Notes: generated by a model not told the origin, from the sequence alone. A stretch of DNA of 64,000 nucleotides from Pseudomonas entomophila (GCF_023277925.1 NZ_CP063832.1:1583001-1647000), one strand, 5' to 3'. Shown: positions 18,840-28,325, numbered from the stretch's first letter. Numbers and translations: made by a program.

Positions 18840-20051
18840 TCAGTCCGCCTTCAGCTGGGCCAGCTGCTCAGTGGTCAAGTCGCCCGGCAGGCCGCCCCAG
18901 GCTTCGCGCAGGTAGTTGACCATGTCGGTCAGTTGCTGGTCGTCGAGCTTGTCGGCGAAGCCCGGCATCGGCTGCATGCGCTCGAAGCCGGTGAACTGCT
19001 GTTCACGGATGCCATCGACGATCGCCTTGACCAGGTTGCGCGAGTCGGCCTGGCGCAGGATGGTGTTGCCCTGCATGGCCACGGCGATGTGCGGCTTGCC
19101 CTCGCCTTCGCCGCCATGGCAGCCGGCGCAGACGTTGAGGTACTGCTGGCGGCCGCGCTTGGCGCTCTCGCCCAGGGTTTCGTGGGCGACGGCCTGCACC
19201 ACCTTGGCCGCCGGCGGCTGGTCGCCCAGCAGGTAGGTGGCCATGGCCGACAGGTCGCTGTCCTGCAGATGCTGGGTGCTGTGGTGCACCACCGGGTACA
19301 TCTCGTTGAACATGCTGCCCTGGGCACTCATGCCGTGCTTGAGGAAGGTGGCCAGGTCGGCGTGGTTCCAACCGCGATCAGCCAGGTCCTGGGCCAACAG
19401 GCTCGGGGCCAGGTAGCCCTGCAGCAGGCCACCGGTCAGGCGCTTGTCTTGCTGCAGCGCACCAATGGGGTTGCGCGGGGTGTGGCACTCGCCGCAATGG
19501 CCGAGCACCTCGACCATGTACTGGCCGCGCTTCCAGGCCTCGCTGTTGCCCTTGCCCTCCTCCAGCCGCACGCTCTTGCCGTACAGCATGTTCCAGCCCA
19601 TCAGGCCCAGGCGCACGTTGAACGGGAAGCTCAGGCTGGTCTCTGGCGCCGGGCGGTTGATCGGCGCCACGGTCTTCAGGTAGGCGTGGATGGCGTCGGC
19701 GTCCTCGCGCGGGATCAGGTGGTACGAGGTGTAGGGCATGGCCGGGTACAGGTTGGCGCCGTCCTTGCGCTTGCCTGCGGTGAGGGCGGCGAAGAACTCG
19801 TCGTCGCTGTAGTTGCCGATGCCGTACTGCTTGTCCGGGGTGATGTTGGTGCCGTAGATGGTGCCGAACGGCGAATGGATCGGCAGGCCGCCGGCATACG
19901 GCGCGCCGCCTTCGGCGGTGTGGCAGGCCATGCAGTCGGCGGCGCGGGCGAGGTACTCGCCGCGCTTGACCTGTGCCGGGTCATCGGCCTGGGCGCTGAA
20001 GGCCATTACCGCGCCGATAGCCATCGCCAGGCCACTCAGAACGTGCTTCAT
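18840..20051 (-). CDS. Tri-haem cytochrome c, electron acceptor subunit
   Basis: 403 residues with a signal peptide (MKHVLSGLAMAIGAVMAFSAQA) and three CxxCH haem sites: CMACH (40-44), CGECH (186-190) and CAGCH (308-312). This layout is that of the cytochrome subunits of membrane-bound alcohol, gluconate and nicotinate dehydrogenases, which pass electrons from a periplasmic dehydrogenase to ubiquinone or oxidases. ATG at 20051 follows AAGGAGG, two bases after the small-subunit stop, so the genes are co-transcribed. It very likely takes electrons from the 2Fe-2S subunit of this complex. Confidence 0.88.
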   Translation of the reverse strand: MKHVLSGLAMAIGAVMAFSAQADDPAQVKRGEYLARAADCMACHTAEGGAPYAGGLPIHSPFGTIYGTNITPDKQYGIGNYSDDEFFAALTAGKRKDGANLYPAMPYTSYHLIPREDADAIHAYLKTVAPINRPAPETSLSFPFNVRLGLMGWNMLYGKSVRLEEGKGNSEAWKRGQYMVEVLGHCGECHTPRNPIGALQQDKRLTGGLLQGYLAPSLLAQDLADRGWNHADLATFLKHGMSAQGSMFNEMYPVVHHSTQHLQDSDLSAMATYLLGDQPPAAKVVQAVAHETLGESAKRGRQQYLNVCAGCHGGEGEGKPHIAVAMQGNTILRQADSRNLVKAIVDGIREQQFTGFERMQPMPGFADKLDDQQLTDMVNYLREAWGGLPGDLTTEQLAQLKAD

Positions 20052-20053
20052 GC

Positions 20054-20593
20054 TCAACCCTCCTTGACCAGGCCGAGGTCGCCCAGCACTTCGCGGGTGG
20101 CCTCGTAGTAACGCACATAGCCGGTGCAGCGGCACACGTGGTGGCCAAGGCTGGCCTCGATGGCGTCCTCCAGCTGGCTCTTTTTCAGCGGTTGGCGCTG
20201 GGCCTTCTCCACCAACACCGTGGCGGCGTTGACGAAGCCGGGTGCGCAATAGCTGCACTGGAAGGCGAAACGGTCGACGAACTTCTGCTGGACCGGGTTC
20301 AGCTCGCCAGGGTTGCCGGCCTCATCGAGCTTGGCGTGGCCCTCGATGGTGCGCACTTTCTTGCCTTCGAAGTAATGCGCGCCGGTGATGCAGGTGCGCA
20401 CCTCCTCGCTGGTGCCGTCGGGGTTGTCGACGATCACCACGCAGGCGTGGCAGATGCCCTGGCCGCAGCCCAGGCGCGAACCGGTGAGGTTCTGGTATTC
20501 GTGCAGGTAGTCGATCATCGCCAGGTCGTCGGGGACCACTTCGGTGACGACAGGTTGACCATTGAGGGTCAGTTGCAGCTTGCGGTCAGCCAT
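20054..20593 (-). CDS. 2Fe-2S small subunit of a molybdenum hydroxylase (isoquinoline 1-oxidoreductase/aldehyde dehydrogenase type)
   Basis: 179 residues. The ferredoxin-like half holds C43, C48, C51 and C68 (CGQGICHAC). The helical half holds C113, C116, C154 and C156 (CSYCAPGF and CRCTGY). These are the two 2Fe-2S clusters of xanthine-oxidase-family alpha subunits. The ATG at 20593 lies inside the end of the large-subunit gene, an 8-base overlap that implies translational coupling. It lacks its own signal and is presumably carried across the membrane with the Tat-targeted large subunit. Electrons then pass to the downstream tri-haem cytochrome. Confidence 0.9.
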   Translation of the reverse strand: MADRKLQLTLNGQPVVTEVVPDDLAMIDYLHEYQNLTGSRLGCGQGICHACVVIVDNPDGTSEEVRTCITGAHYFEGKKVRTIEGHAKLDEAGNPGELNPVQQKFVDRFAFQCSYCAPGFVNAATVLVEKAQRQPLKKSQLEDAIEASLGHHVCRCTGYVRYYEATREVLGDLGLVKEG

Positions 20594-23417
20594 TGAGGGC
20601 CTCCTTGACTCGGGCGGGGGTGATGGGCAGGTCGCGCACGCGCTTGCCGATGGCGTGGGCCACGGCGTTGCCGATGGCGCCAACCACCGGGATCATCACC
20701 ACTTCGGCGATGCCTTTGGAGGGGTCGGTGGGTGACAGCGGCGGCAGGATCTCCGAGGTCTGTTTCCACACCGCCACATGTTTGGCCATTGGCAGGCGGT
20801 AGCGGTTGAAGTTCCAGTCGCCCTCGCCCGGGCCGCCCTCGTACAGCGGCATTTCTTCCAGGAGTGCGTGGCCGATGCCCATGGCGATACCGCCTTCGAG
20901 CTGGCCCTTGACCAGCTCCGGCACCAGCACCCGGCCGCACTCGACCCAGCTGTGGTGGTTGAGTACCGTCACTTCGCCGCTGCCCTTGTTCACCTTGACC
21001 TCGACGAGGGTCGCCACCGGGCTGTAGTAGGTGACCATGGCGTTGTTCAGTTGGGTGGCCGGGTACGTGGCGTTCTGCCGGTCCAGCAGGTGGAAGCCGT
21101 TGCTGTTCATCTGCGCTTTCTTGGCGTTTACCGCGCCGTCGCCGTACTTCACCGCCACGGCGTCGAGCGGCAGGCGTTCGCGCACGCCGTCGATGACGAA
21201 GTCGGCCTCGGCCCAGCTCCAGCGGTTGAAACCGTGCACGCTGACACCGGTGACCAGGCCCATCTCATGGGCTTTCTTGGCCAGCGTGGCGAATGGAATG
21301 GGCGCCAAACCGTTGCCGGTCAGCTCACCGTTGACCCACACCGCGTTCTCGCGGCGCACCACCAGCGGGTTGGCCTGGCCGCCATACGGGCCTTGGCTCC
21401 ACAGCGCCATGGCCGCCGGCCACAAACCGTGGTTGAACAGCACGCGGGCGGCTTCGCGGGTGGCGTGGCTGAAGTAGAACGCCGAGTTGGTCGCCGACGA
21501 CGGCGAAGCCAGTTTGCCGACCCAGCGCGGGTTGCGCAGCGCGGCGTCCTGTTCGGCCTGGCTGATCAGGTACGGGTTGCCGCTGGTGCTCAGTTGCAGC
21601 TCCGGCCACTCGGTCTGGGCGGTCTTCACTTCGTCGGCGACACGGCCGAGGAAATCGCTGACCACCAGGGCTTGCGAGGTCGACATGCCAGTGCCCAGTT
21701 CAGTGCCGATATGGCGCAGGCTAATGCGCCCATCAGCGGTGAACTCGACGGCCGCCATCGGCGCCTCGGAGCCGGTGCCGAAATCTTTCTGGGTGATGGC
21801 GAAACCAACCCCATACCAGTTGTCGTGGTCCTTCTTGTCCTCGGCCTGCTTGCGCGCATGGCGGTTTTTCCACCAGTCATGCTCGGCGGCCTTGTCGAGG
21901 ATTTCATGCAGGCGCAGGGCACCGGCAGGCACCGCGCCCTGGGTGTTCTTCATGCCCGACTTGAGCGCGTTCTTGCGGCGCAGGTCGATGGCGTCAACGC
22001 CCAGGCGGTCGGCGATCTCGTCGACCATCATCTCGGTGGCGGCCATGCTCTGCAGGGTGCCGTAGCCGCGCATGGAACCAGCCTCGACGCCGCGGGAATG
22101 ATAGGCGGTCACCGACAGGTCGTTCTGCGGCATGTAGTAGATCGATTGCGCCGCAGTGGCGCCCACGGCGGCCACCGACGGGCTGTAGTTGATGCGCCCG
22201 CCGCCGTCGACGGTCATGTCGGCGCGGAAGATCTTGAAGCTCATGTCCCGCTTGTCGACGGCCAGCTGGTAGCGGATGTCGAACGGGTGGCGCTTGATGC
22301 CGCTCTGGAACTGCTCGTAGCGGTCGTTGGCCAGGCGAATCGGCACACCGGCACCGTACAGGGCGGCGACGGCGGCGTAGAACACGAAGATGTTGTTGTC
22401 CTTGGAGCCGTAGCCGACGGTGTAGCCAGGGTGCATGTTCAAGTGCTTCAGGGCGAAACGCGACGGCTTGATCATGTGCACGCATTCCTGCGCCACTTCG
22501 AACGGGCACTGGGTGGCCACGACGAAATGCAGGGTGCCGGTGGCCGGGTCGTACCAGCCGTTGCCGTTGTCCGGCTCCAGCGCGGCGGGCTCGATCGACG
22601 GGGTCTTGTAGCGTTCGTCGAACAGCAGCCAGTCTTCGGGCGGCTGCTTGAGCTGCTCGTCGATGCGCTGGGCGTAGAACATGCCCTGCTCGGTGAGGGT
22701 GCCGTGCTGCTTGGGCTCGGCGGTCCATACCGGTTTGCGGGCGAGGATGGTGGGGAACAGCATGGTGTTCTTGAGGCTCGAGTACTCGTCCTCATCGAAC
22801 GGCGTCTTGCCGCCCACGCGCACGAAACGGAAGCTGCCGTAGGGGTCGCGCTGGTACAGCGGGGCCTGGGCGCCGTAGCGGATCGCCTTGTCGTTGAACT
22901 GCAGCTTGAGCTTGGCCTTGCGGAAGCGTTCGAAGTCGTTCCAGATCAGGATCGCCACCGGGTGGCCGATGAACATCGGTACCTGGCCGGGCGGCAGTAG
23001 CGGGTCTGGCGAATGGGCTTCAGGCCAGGCGATGCCGTCCTTCTTCAGGTCGTCGGCGGTGACGATGCGGTCGGGCTGCAGGTCGGCGCCGAGCAGCGAC
23101 AGGTCATGGCCTGCGTAGATGCGGTCGGCCTTGGTGGCCTTGAGCAGCATGGCGTGGCCTTGCTGCTGCGGCCAGCCGGGCATGTCCTTGGCGCGGATGT
23201 CGCGGGCGAAGACTTTGTTGCCGCAAACTTTGGACAGCGCGTCGTTACGGAAACGCGCCTTGCCGTCGTGGTTCATCCACTTCTGTGGCGAGGTGGTGAC
23301 CTTGTTTTCCATCAGGGCGGCGAAGGCCTGGCTGCCCAGCGGGGCCAGGGTCACGCCGACACCGGCGATCAGCCCGCCTTGCAGGAACGAGCGCCGGGAA
23401 ATATCACGGTTGGACAT
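20586..23417 (-). CDS. Molybdopterin-binding large subunit of a periplasmic aldehyde/heteroaromatic dehydrogenase
   Basis: 943 residues. A twin-arginine signal (SRRSFLQGG, residues 7-15) is followed by a hydrophobic stretch, so the folded holoenzyme should be exported. The rest matches IorB-type subunits of the xanthine-oxidase family, with CPFEVAQECVH, RGVEAGSMRGYG and the C-terminal GIGHALLEEM (near 890). GAGG precedes the ATG at 23417. It is the first gene of a five-gene unit (large, small, cytochrome, XdhC, MocA-like). Similar operons in Pseudomonas oxidise aldehydes or N-heteroaromatics. The substrate cannot be read from the sequence. Confidence 0.87.
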   Translation of the reverse strand: MSNRDISRRSFLQGGLIAGVGVTLAPLGSQAFAALMENKVTTSPQKWMNHDGKARFRNDALSKVCGNKVFARDIRAKDMPGWPQQQGHAMLLKATKADRIYAGHDLSLLGADLQPDRIVTADDLKKDGIAWPEAHSPDPLLPPGQVPMFIGHPVAILIWNDFERFRKAKLKLQFNDKAIRYGAQAPLYQRDPYGSFRFVRVGGKTPFDEDEYSSLKNTMLFPTILARKPVWTAEPKQHGTLTEQGMFYAQRIDEQLKQPPEDWLLFDERYKTPSIEPAALEPDNGNGWYDPATGTLHFVVATQCPFEVAQECVHMIKPSRFALKHLNMHPGYTVGYGSKDNNIFVFYAAVAALYGAGVPIRLANDRYEQFQSGIKRHPFDIRYQLAVDKRDMSFKIFRADMTVDGGGRINYSPSVAAVGATAAQSIYYMPQNDLSVTAYHSRGVEAGSMRGYGTLQSMAATEMMVDEIADRLGVDAIDLRRKNALKSGMKNTQGAVPAGALRLHEILDKAAEHDWWKNRHARKQAEDKKDHDNWYGVGFAITQKDFGTGSEAPMAAVEFTADGRISLRHIGTELGTGMSTSQALVVSDFLGRVADEVKTAQTEWPELQLSTSGNPYLISQAEQDAALRNPRWVGKLASPSSATNSAFYFSHATREAARVLFNHGLWPAAMALWSQGPYGGQANPLVVRRENAVWVNGELTGNGLAPIPFATLAKKAHEMGLVTGVSVHGFNRWSWAEADFVIDGVRERLPLDAVAVKYGDGAVNAKKAQMNSNGFHLLDRQNATYPATQLNNAMVTYYSPVATLVEVKVNKGSGEVTVLNHHSWVECGRVLVPELVKGQLEGGIAMGIGHALLEEMPLYEGGPGEGDWNFNRYRLPMAKHVAVWKQTSEILPPLSPTDPSKGIAEVVMIPVVGAIGNAVAHAIGKRVRDLPITPARVKEALNG

Positions 23418-23941
23418 GGTTGATCCTCTGGGCGGTCGGGCGCCGCCCATGCTTTGTTCTGGTGCTGTGAGACACGGAGGGCGCGCAATTTCACAAAATC
23501 TGACCTTTAAGTCAAGATACACGGCTTGTTACATGCGCTTAAAGTCAAGCAGACAACTTGTCGCGGGCTGGGGAATTGGCTTCGGCTTTCAGCGTGTGGG
23601 TTTGGGGTTTTGTGGGCATATCCATCGGCGATGGAGACGCTGATTCACCTTTGCGCCCTTGCGGCGGCCTACTTTTTTCTTGGTGTATGGGCTGGAGACA
23701 TGGTGAATCGGGCATCAAGATCAAGAGCCCGGCGAGGCTGCTGCGCGCTCACAGAAGCGAAGAGCGGAAACTTTGATGGGTTTGTAATGGTGTAATAGTC
23801 GGGGTGTTTGCACCCATGATTCGCCGGCAAGGCCGGCTCCTACACGGGTGGTGTACATCGCCCGGTAGGCGCCGGCCTTGCCGGCGAAAGGGCCTGTTCG
23901 GTCAGAACAACCCCCTTGTCCCCACGGTGAACAGGTGGCGC
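23418..23941. other. Intergenic region with candidate promoter repeats and a dispersed-repeat-like segment
   Basis: This 524-base gap holds two near-copies of TTAAGTCAAG (around 23508 and 23540), which may be regulatory for the molybdenum hydroxylase operon. It also holds a segment (about 23596-23800) rich in short overlapping frames in several phases, whose look is that of a Pseudomonas dispersed intergenic repeat rather than a gene. A REP inverted pair follows at 23820-23888. No convincing protein gene is seen. Confidence 0.45.
23820..23888. repeat. Inverted pair of REP repeats
   Basis: Two 24-base arms with one mismatch (core GCCGGCAAGGCCGGC) face each other across about 21 bases. They lie just downstream of the glycerate kinase stop and could end transcription or stabilise the mRNA. 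Confidence 0.8.
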
Positions 23942-25078
23942 CTATCGGCCGGCCACTTGCCACAACCGCGCCACATCCTCCGCCCGCGCCTTGAGCAGCG
24001 CACCGGCCTCGGCGCACGCCTGCTCCAGCGTCATCGGCCCGCTGGCCAGGGCGAACGCGGCATCGATACCATGGGCATACAGCTGCTGGTAACCCGTGCC
24101 CAAGGTCCCGGCCAACACCACCACCGGCACACCATGGCGCTTGGCCGCCCGCGCCACACCCAACGGGGTCTTGCCCCGCAGCGTTTGCGCGTCGAATCGA
24201 CCCTCGCCGGTGATCACCAGGTCGGCGCCCCGCACCAAGGCGTCCAGCCCGGCCAACTCGGCGACGACCTCGACACCTGGGCGGAAACGTGCCCCCATGA
24301 AGGCCTTGGCCGCAAACCCCATGCCGCCGGCCGCGCCGCTGCCTGGCTCTTCACGTACATCCTTGCCCAGCAAGCGGGCGCAGTGGTCGGCAAAGTGCCC
24401 CAAAGCTTGGTCCAGCGCCTGCACCTGTTCCGGGCTGGCGCCCTTCTGCGGGCCGAAAATCGCCGAGGCACCATTGCTGCCGCACAGCGGATTATCAACA
24501 TCGGCAGCGACCTCCACCCGCACCTCGGCCAAGCGCGGATCCAAGTCGCTGGCGTCAATGCGATCCAACCGAGACAACGCCAGCCCACCTTCTGCCAGAG
24601 GCTGGCCGTCGACATCGAACAGACGCAGGCCCAGCGCGCGAAGCATGCCGCTGCCACCGTCGTTGGTGGCGCTACCACCAATGGCCAGGACGATACGCCG
24701 CGCACCGGCTGCCAAGGCCGCTGCGATCAGCTCGCCGGTACCCCAGGTGCTACTGCGGCAGGCATCGCGCTGGGCGCTGGGAAGCAACTGGATACCACTG
24801 GCCTGGGCCATCTCGATCACCGCCGTGCGGCTTTCCGGCAGCCAGCCCCAACCAGCCTCGACAGCCTCACCCAGCGGGCCACGCACCTGAAGGTGACGCA
24901 GCTCGCCATGGCTGGCGGCGAGGATCGCCTCCATGGTGCCTTCACCACCGTCGGCCATCGGGCATTCGAGCAGTTCGGCCTCGGGCCAGACTACTGAGAG
25001 GCCGCTGGCGATGGCCTGGGCGACGCCAGCAGCATCGAGGCTGTCCTTGAACGAGTCGGGGGCGATGACGATCTTCAT
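23942..25078 (-). CDS. Glycerate kinase, type 1 (GarK/GlxK family)
   Basis: 378 residues. The family signature MKIVIAPDSFKDSL opens the protein, followed by MADGGEGT (about 42-49), IGGSATNDGG (about 143-152) and the late TGEGRFDAQT motif (about 290-299). Type 1 enzymes phosphorylate D-glycerate to 2-phosphoglycerate. The ATG at 25078 has AGGAG six bases upstream. The CdaR-type regulator and MFS symporter 2-3 kb away on the other side of the di-haem gene are the usual partners in glycerate or sugar-diacid use, so the two halves of this module appear split by the cytochrome gene. Confidence 0.9.
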   Translation of the reverse strand: MKIVIAPDSFKDSLDAAGVAQAIASGLSVVWPEAELLECPMADGGEGTMEAILAASHGELRHLQVRGPLGEAVEAGWGWLPESRTAVIEMAQASGIQLLPSAQRDACRSSTWGTGELIAAALAAGARRIVLAIGGSATNDGGSGMLRALGLRLFDVDGQPLAEGGLALSRLDRIDASDLDPRLAEVRVEVAADVDNPLCGSNGASAIFGPQKGASPEQVQALDQALGHFADHCARLLGKDVREEPGSGAAGGMGFAAKAFMGARFRPGVEVVAELAGLDALVRGADLVITGEGRFDAQTLRGKTPLGVARAAKRHGVPVVVLAGTLGTGYQQLYAHGIDAAFALASGPMTLEQACAEAGALLKARAEDVARLWQVAGR

Positions 25079-25216
25079 GGGATTCTCCTGTCCTGATGAC
25101 CGCATGCTGACAGGTACGACCTACCGGCGCTTTGGTCGGATGCACAAAACAGGAAGTGGCGTGTTTGGGCGTTTCCAACACCCCTGGGGCCGCGCAATCC
25201 CCCGGCACCGCGCGCC

Positions 25217-27037
25217 TCACAGTGTTTTCAGGTATTCGAGCAAGGCCATGCGCTGCTCGGGCTCGAGCGAACCGACACCATAGTCGTGGCCTGCGTTACT
25301 GTTGCCTCGCAGCGTGGTGTCGAAGCGGAAGCGGTTGCCCTGCCCTTGCGTGGTGACGAAACCGACGTTTTTCGGGTCGAACTCGGTCGTGCCGGTGTAG
25401 AACACTTTCATGCGCTGCGTCGGTGGCAACAGCAGCTCATACAGGCTGGCAACAGAGCCGTTATGCAAATAGGGAGCGGTTGCCCAGATGCCCGTAAGTG
25501 GCCGTGCCTTGTAAGCCAGGGTCGGCACACTGTCCGCTGCGTTGTAGCAATTGATTTCGCGCAGGTCTTGCTCATCCTTGGCGGTGAACAGCGCGCGGTT
25601 ACGTAAACCGCGCACGCGCTCAGGTTTTACCGGGACGCCCAGGAAGCCCCCGGCGACCAGTTCGGCGACATCGTGGCGTTGGCCCAACAGCGTTTGCTTG
25701 ACCGTTACCGCCAGCATGTTGGCAACCCGGTCATAGGGCTGGACAGGCTGCGACTTTTCGCCCTTGAAACTGGGTGCCGACATGCCTGCCAGCACGCCGG
25801 CATCGGATTTGTACTGATAGGCGTTGCAGGCCATCCCCGGGTCGGTGCCGATGCGTTCGGGGGACTGGGTTTCCTGGCTGGCGATCGTCACCATGTGCGC
25901 CTTGATCGGTGTGCGCAGGTCGGTGCGTTCGAGCTTGGCATGGCAACTGTCGCACTTGAGGTGGTCGTACAGCCTGGCGCCTGTGGCCACCAGCGCCTTG
26001 TCGGGCACGCCCAGCACCGCATCGGGCCAACGCGGTGGCTTGAGCGTACGCAAGGACTCCTCGAGCACTTCCAGGTTCTTGACCTTCACGCTGGAGACGA
26101 AGCCTCGCAGCCATTTAGGGTCCTTCACGGGCACCACATCGGCGAACACACCGATCACCTCGCCGACATTGCGCCCCAGCGCGCCCACATCGATGCTCTG
26201 ATGCTTGAGCACAGTCAGGCGCTGGTTCTGCACCATGCCGTTCCACTGCACCTTGTCATGCTGCGGCACGTTCCACAGGAACGGGTAGCTGACCGGTGCG
26301 TCGGCGGCGTTGGCCTGCGGGTTGGCCGCCCCGCTGATCTGGCTGACTTTGTTGAGGATATGGCCGACCGCATCAAGCCGCCCGGGGCCGTACTCGATGG
26401 CATTGCCATTGAGCTCGCGATTGCGGGCATAAAAGGCGTTAAGCCGCGCCAGCGACTGCATCAACTGCTGGCGGTTGCCTCGGCTGTCCTGGTTACCCAG
26501 CACAGCCTGGGCAAAGCGTTCAAACTTGGTGGCGTCGCGCTCGGTTTCCCGCATGGCGCGTTCCATGTCGTTGAAGAAGGCCTGGAAGTCCGCATTGGTC
26601 GGCCCGCCCTGGACCACCATGGCCTGCCCTTGGTAGCGCACGGTGCTGGTATGGCAGGCCGAGCAGTTCATGCCCAACCAAGCCTCCCGGTCACCCTGAC
26701 CGGCATACCAGCGCAAGCGGGTGTAGGACAGGTGGCGGTCATTGTTGTCATCGGGGACGAAGCCGGCCGGCAGGAGCAACGTACGCCCTTGATACTGCGC
26801 CTGATACGCCGTGTAACCGTAGTTGGCCAGGTTGCGCTCGGTGATGAAACGGCTTTGCTGGCCGGGAGCCTCCAACGCTTGGGCCCAGGACAATGGTATG
26901 TAGCGCGACCCTTGCGATAGCTGCTGCCAGTTGCCGAGCGTCTGGCCATCCCAGCCTTGGTCCAGGTCGACGGCGTGCGCGGTCGTTGCCAATGCAAACA
27001 GCCCCCACAACAGCGTCACCTTCCTTGATGTGCGCAT
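25217..27037 (-). CDS. Secreted di-haem cytochrome related to RoxA/oleate dioxygenase family
   Basis: 606 residues with a signal peptide (MRTSRKVTLLWGLFALATTAHA) and two haem sites, CSACH (125-129) and CDSCH (362-366). Size, the spacing of over 230 residues, the CSACH first motif, the YGPGRLDAVGHILNK stretch (216-230) and the PYLHNGSVASLYELL segment resemble the MauG-like rubber oxygenase RoxA and the P. aeruginosa oleate diol synthases (PA2077/PA2078). They are unlike short di-haem CcpA peroxidases. The start is set by AAAGGAG eight bases before the ATG. A fatty-acid or isoprenoid dioxygenase in the periplasm is a reasonable inference; a peroxidase is the alternative. Confidence 0.7.
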   Translation of the reverse strand: MRTSRKVTLLWGLFALATTAHAVDLDQGWDGQTLGNWQQLSQGSRYIPLSWAQALEAPGQQSRFITERNLANYGYTAYQAQYQGRTLLLPAGFVPDDNNDRHLSYTRLRWYAGQGDREAWLGMNCSACHTSTVRYQGQAMVVQGGPTNADFQAFFNDMERAMRETERDATKFERFAQAVLGNQDSRGNRQQLMQSLARLNAFYARNRELNGNAIEYGPGRLDAVGHILNKVSQISGAANPQANAADAPVSYPFLWNVPQHDKVQWNGMVQNQRLTVLKHQSIDVGALGRNVGEVIGVFADVVPVKDPKWLRGFVSSVKVKNLEVLEESLRTLKPPRWPDAVLGVPDKALVATGARLYDHLKCDSCHAKLERTDLRTPIKAHMVTIASQETQSPERIGTDPGMACNAYQYKSDAGVLAGMSAPSFKGEKSQPVQPYDRVANMLAVTVKQTLLGQRHDVAELVAGGFLGVPVKPERVRGLRNRALFTAKDEQDLREINCYNAADSVPTLAYKARPLTGIWATAPYLHNGSVASLYELLLPPTQRMKVFYTGTTEFDPKNVGFVTTQGQGNRFRFDTTLRGNSNAGHDYGVGSLEPEQRMALLEYLKTL

Positions 27038-27172
27038 CGCAGCAACTCCTTTGCTTGTCCCGATCAGCGCACTGTAGCCCAGCACCTGCAGGACACCAGG
27101 GCGATGGCATAACAATGGCGGCATTAGCAGAACGTAGCGCTAGCAAGAATCAGAGTTACCTACGACCCTCTC

Positions 27173-28267
27173 TCAAGCCCGAATCAGTTGCAGCCCCAGG
27201 TACAGACTGAGCATGCCCTCCATCCGCAACGGATCCACCTCGCCGACTTCGGCAATCCGCTCCAGTCGGTAACGCAGGCTGTTGCGATGGATCCCCAGGG
27301 CATCGGCGCAGGCCTGGCTCTGCCCGTCATGCGCACACCAGGCACGCAGAGTGGCGAGGAGCTGGCCACTGGTATCCTTGGCGCGGATACGCTGCAGCGG
27401 CTCGAGCAGTTCGTCCAGGGCATCATCGTTGCGGTGGCGCCAGAGCAACGCGGGCAGGCGGTAGCGCGCCAACGAGAGCAGGCATTCACGGGGCAGCACT
27501 TCACGGCCGTAGGCCAGCAGGTCGCGTACCCGCCGGTATCCGCGGCGCAGTTGGTCCAGGCTCTGCGCCGGGCTGCCCAAGGCCAACCGCTCGACGCCCC
27601 AGCCATGGCGTTGCAACCGCTCGACCAGGCGCGCCTCGTCCAGCACAACGCCCGCCGGCCGGCACCACAGCAGCGATTGCCGGGCGGGGCTGACGCACCA
27701 GCTGTCCGGGTAACGGCTCATCAGCCACGCCGACAGTGCCTCGGCCGGTGGCCCCGATTGCAGCTCGAACAAGCAGGGAATGCGTGGCAGGTTGGGCTTG
27801 AGGCCAAGCTGCTGGGCTTCATCGACCAGCCGAGGCGAATCGCCACTGCCGCCCAGGAGCAACGCCAACAGGTCATCGCACCGCTGGCGCCGCCACTGCT
27901 GCTCCACCTGCAGGTGGCGCTGGGCCAACAGCATCTCGGCGGTCATGCGCACCAGCTCGCCGTAGGTGCGCAATTGCTGCGGATCACCGGTCAGCCCCAG
28001 CACGCCGATCAGTCGGCCGTCGAGCATCAACGGCAGGTTCACGCCGGGTTGCACGCCCTTGAGGCATTTGGCGGCCTCTACGTCGAGCTCGACGATCCGG
28101 CCATTGGCCAGCACCAGTTGGGCGCCTTCGTGGCGGGTGTTGATGCGCTCGGGTTCGCCACTGCCGAGGATCAGCCCCTGGCTGTCCATCACGTTGACGT
28201 TGCACGGCAGGATGGCCATCGCCCGGTCGACGATGTCCTGGGCCAGGTCGTGGTCCAGCTCGAACAT
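27173..28267 (-). CDS. cdaR: CdaR/SdaR-family sugar diacid regulator
   Basis: 364 residues. The N-terminal sugar-diacid recognition domain begins FELDHDLAQDIVDRAMAIL with NVNVMDSQGLILGSG (about 24-38). The C-terminal PucR-type helix-turn-helix has CADALGIHRNSLRYRLERI (about 322-340). CdaR activates glycerate, glucarate and galactarate genes when a diacid or glycerate is present. The ATG at 28267 follows AAGGA. It is divergent from the MFS symporter at 28431, which it probably controls together with the glycerate kinase. Confidence 0.85.
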   Translation of the reverse strand: MFELDHDLAQDIVDRAMAILPCNVNVMDSQGLILGSGEPERINTRHEGAQLVLANGRIVELDVEAAKCLKGVQPGVNLPLMLDGRLIGVLGLTGDPQQLRTYGELVRMTAEMLLAQRHLQVEQQWRRQRCDDLLALLLGGSGDSPRLVDEAQQLGLKPNLPRIPCLFELQSGPPAEALSAWLMSRYPDSWCVSPARQSLLWCRPAGVVLDEARLVERLQRHGWGVERLALGSPAQSLDQLRRGYRRVRDLLAYGREVLPRECLLSLARYRLPALLWRHRNDDALDELLEPLQRIRAKDTSGQLLATLRAWCAHDGQSQACADALGIHRNSLRYRLERIAEVGEVDPLRMEGMLSLYLGLQLIRA

Positions 28268-28325
28268 GCAGGGTTCCTTGCAGTGGCGGGTGTTGTTCAG
28301 TAGCACAGCCGCCCGCGCCCGGCGC

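Noticed and set aside
23526..23795. Forward open frame of 89 codons in the gap before glycerate kinase
   Set aside because: Overlapping frames in other phases are equally open, no Shine-Dalgarno, and the segment looks like a dispersed intergenic repeat.
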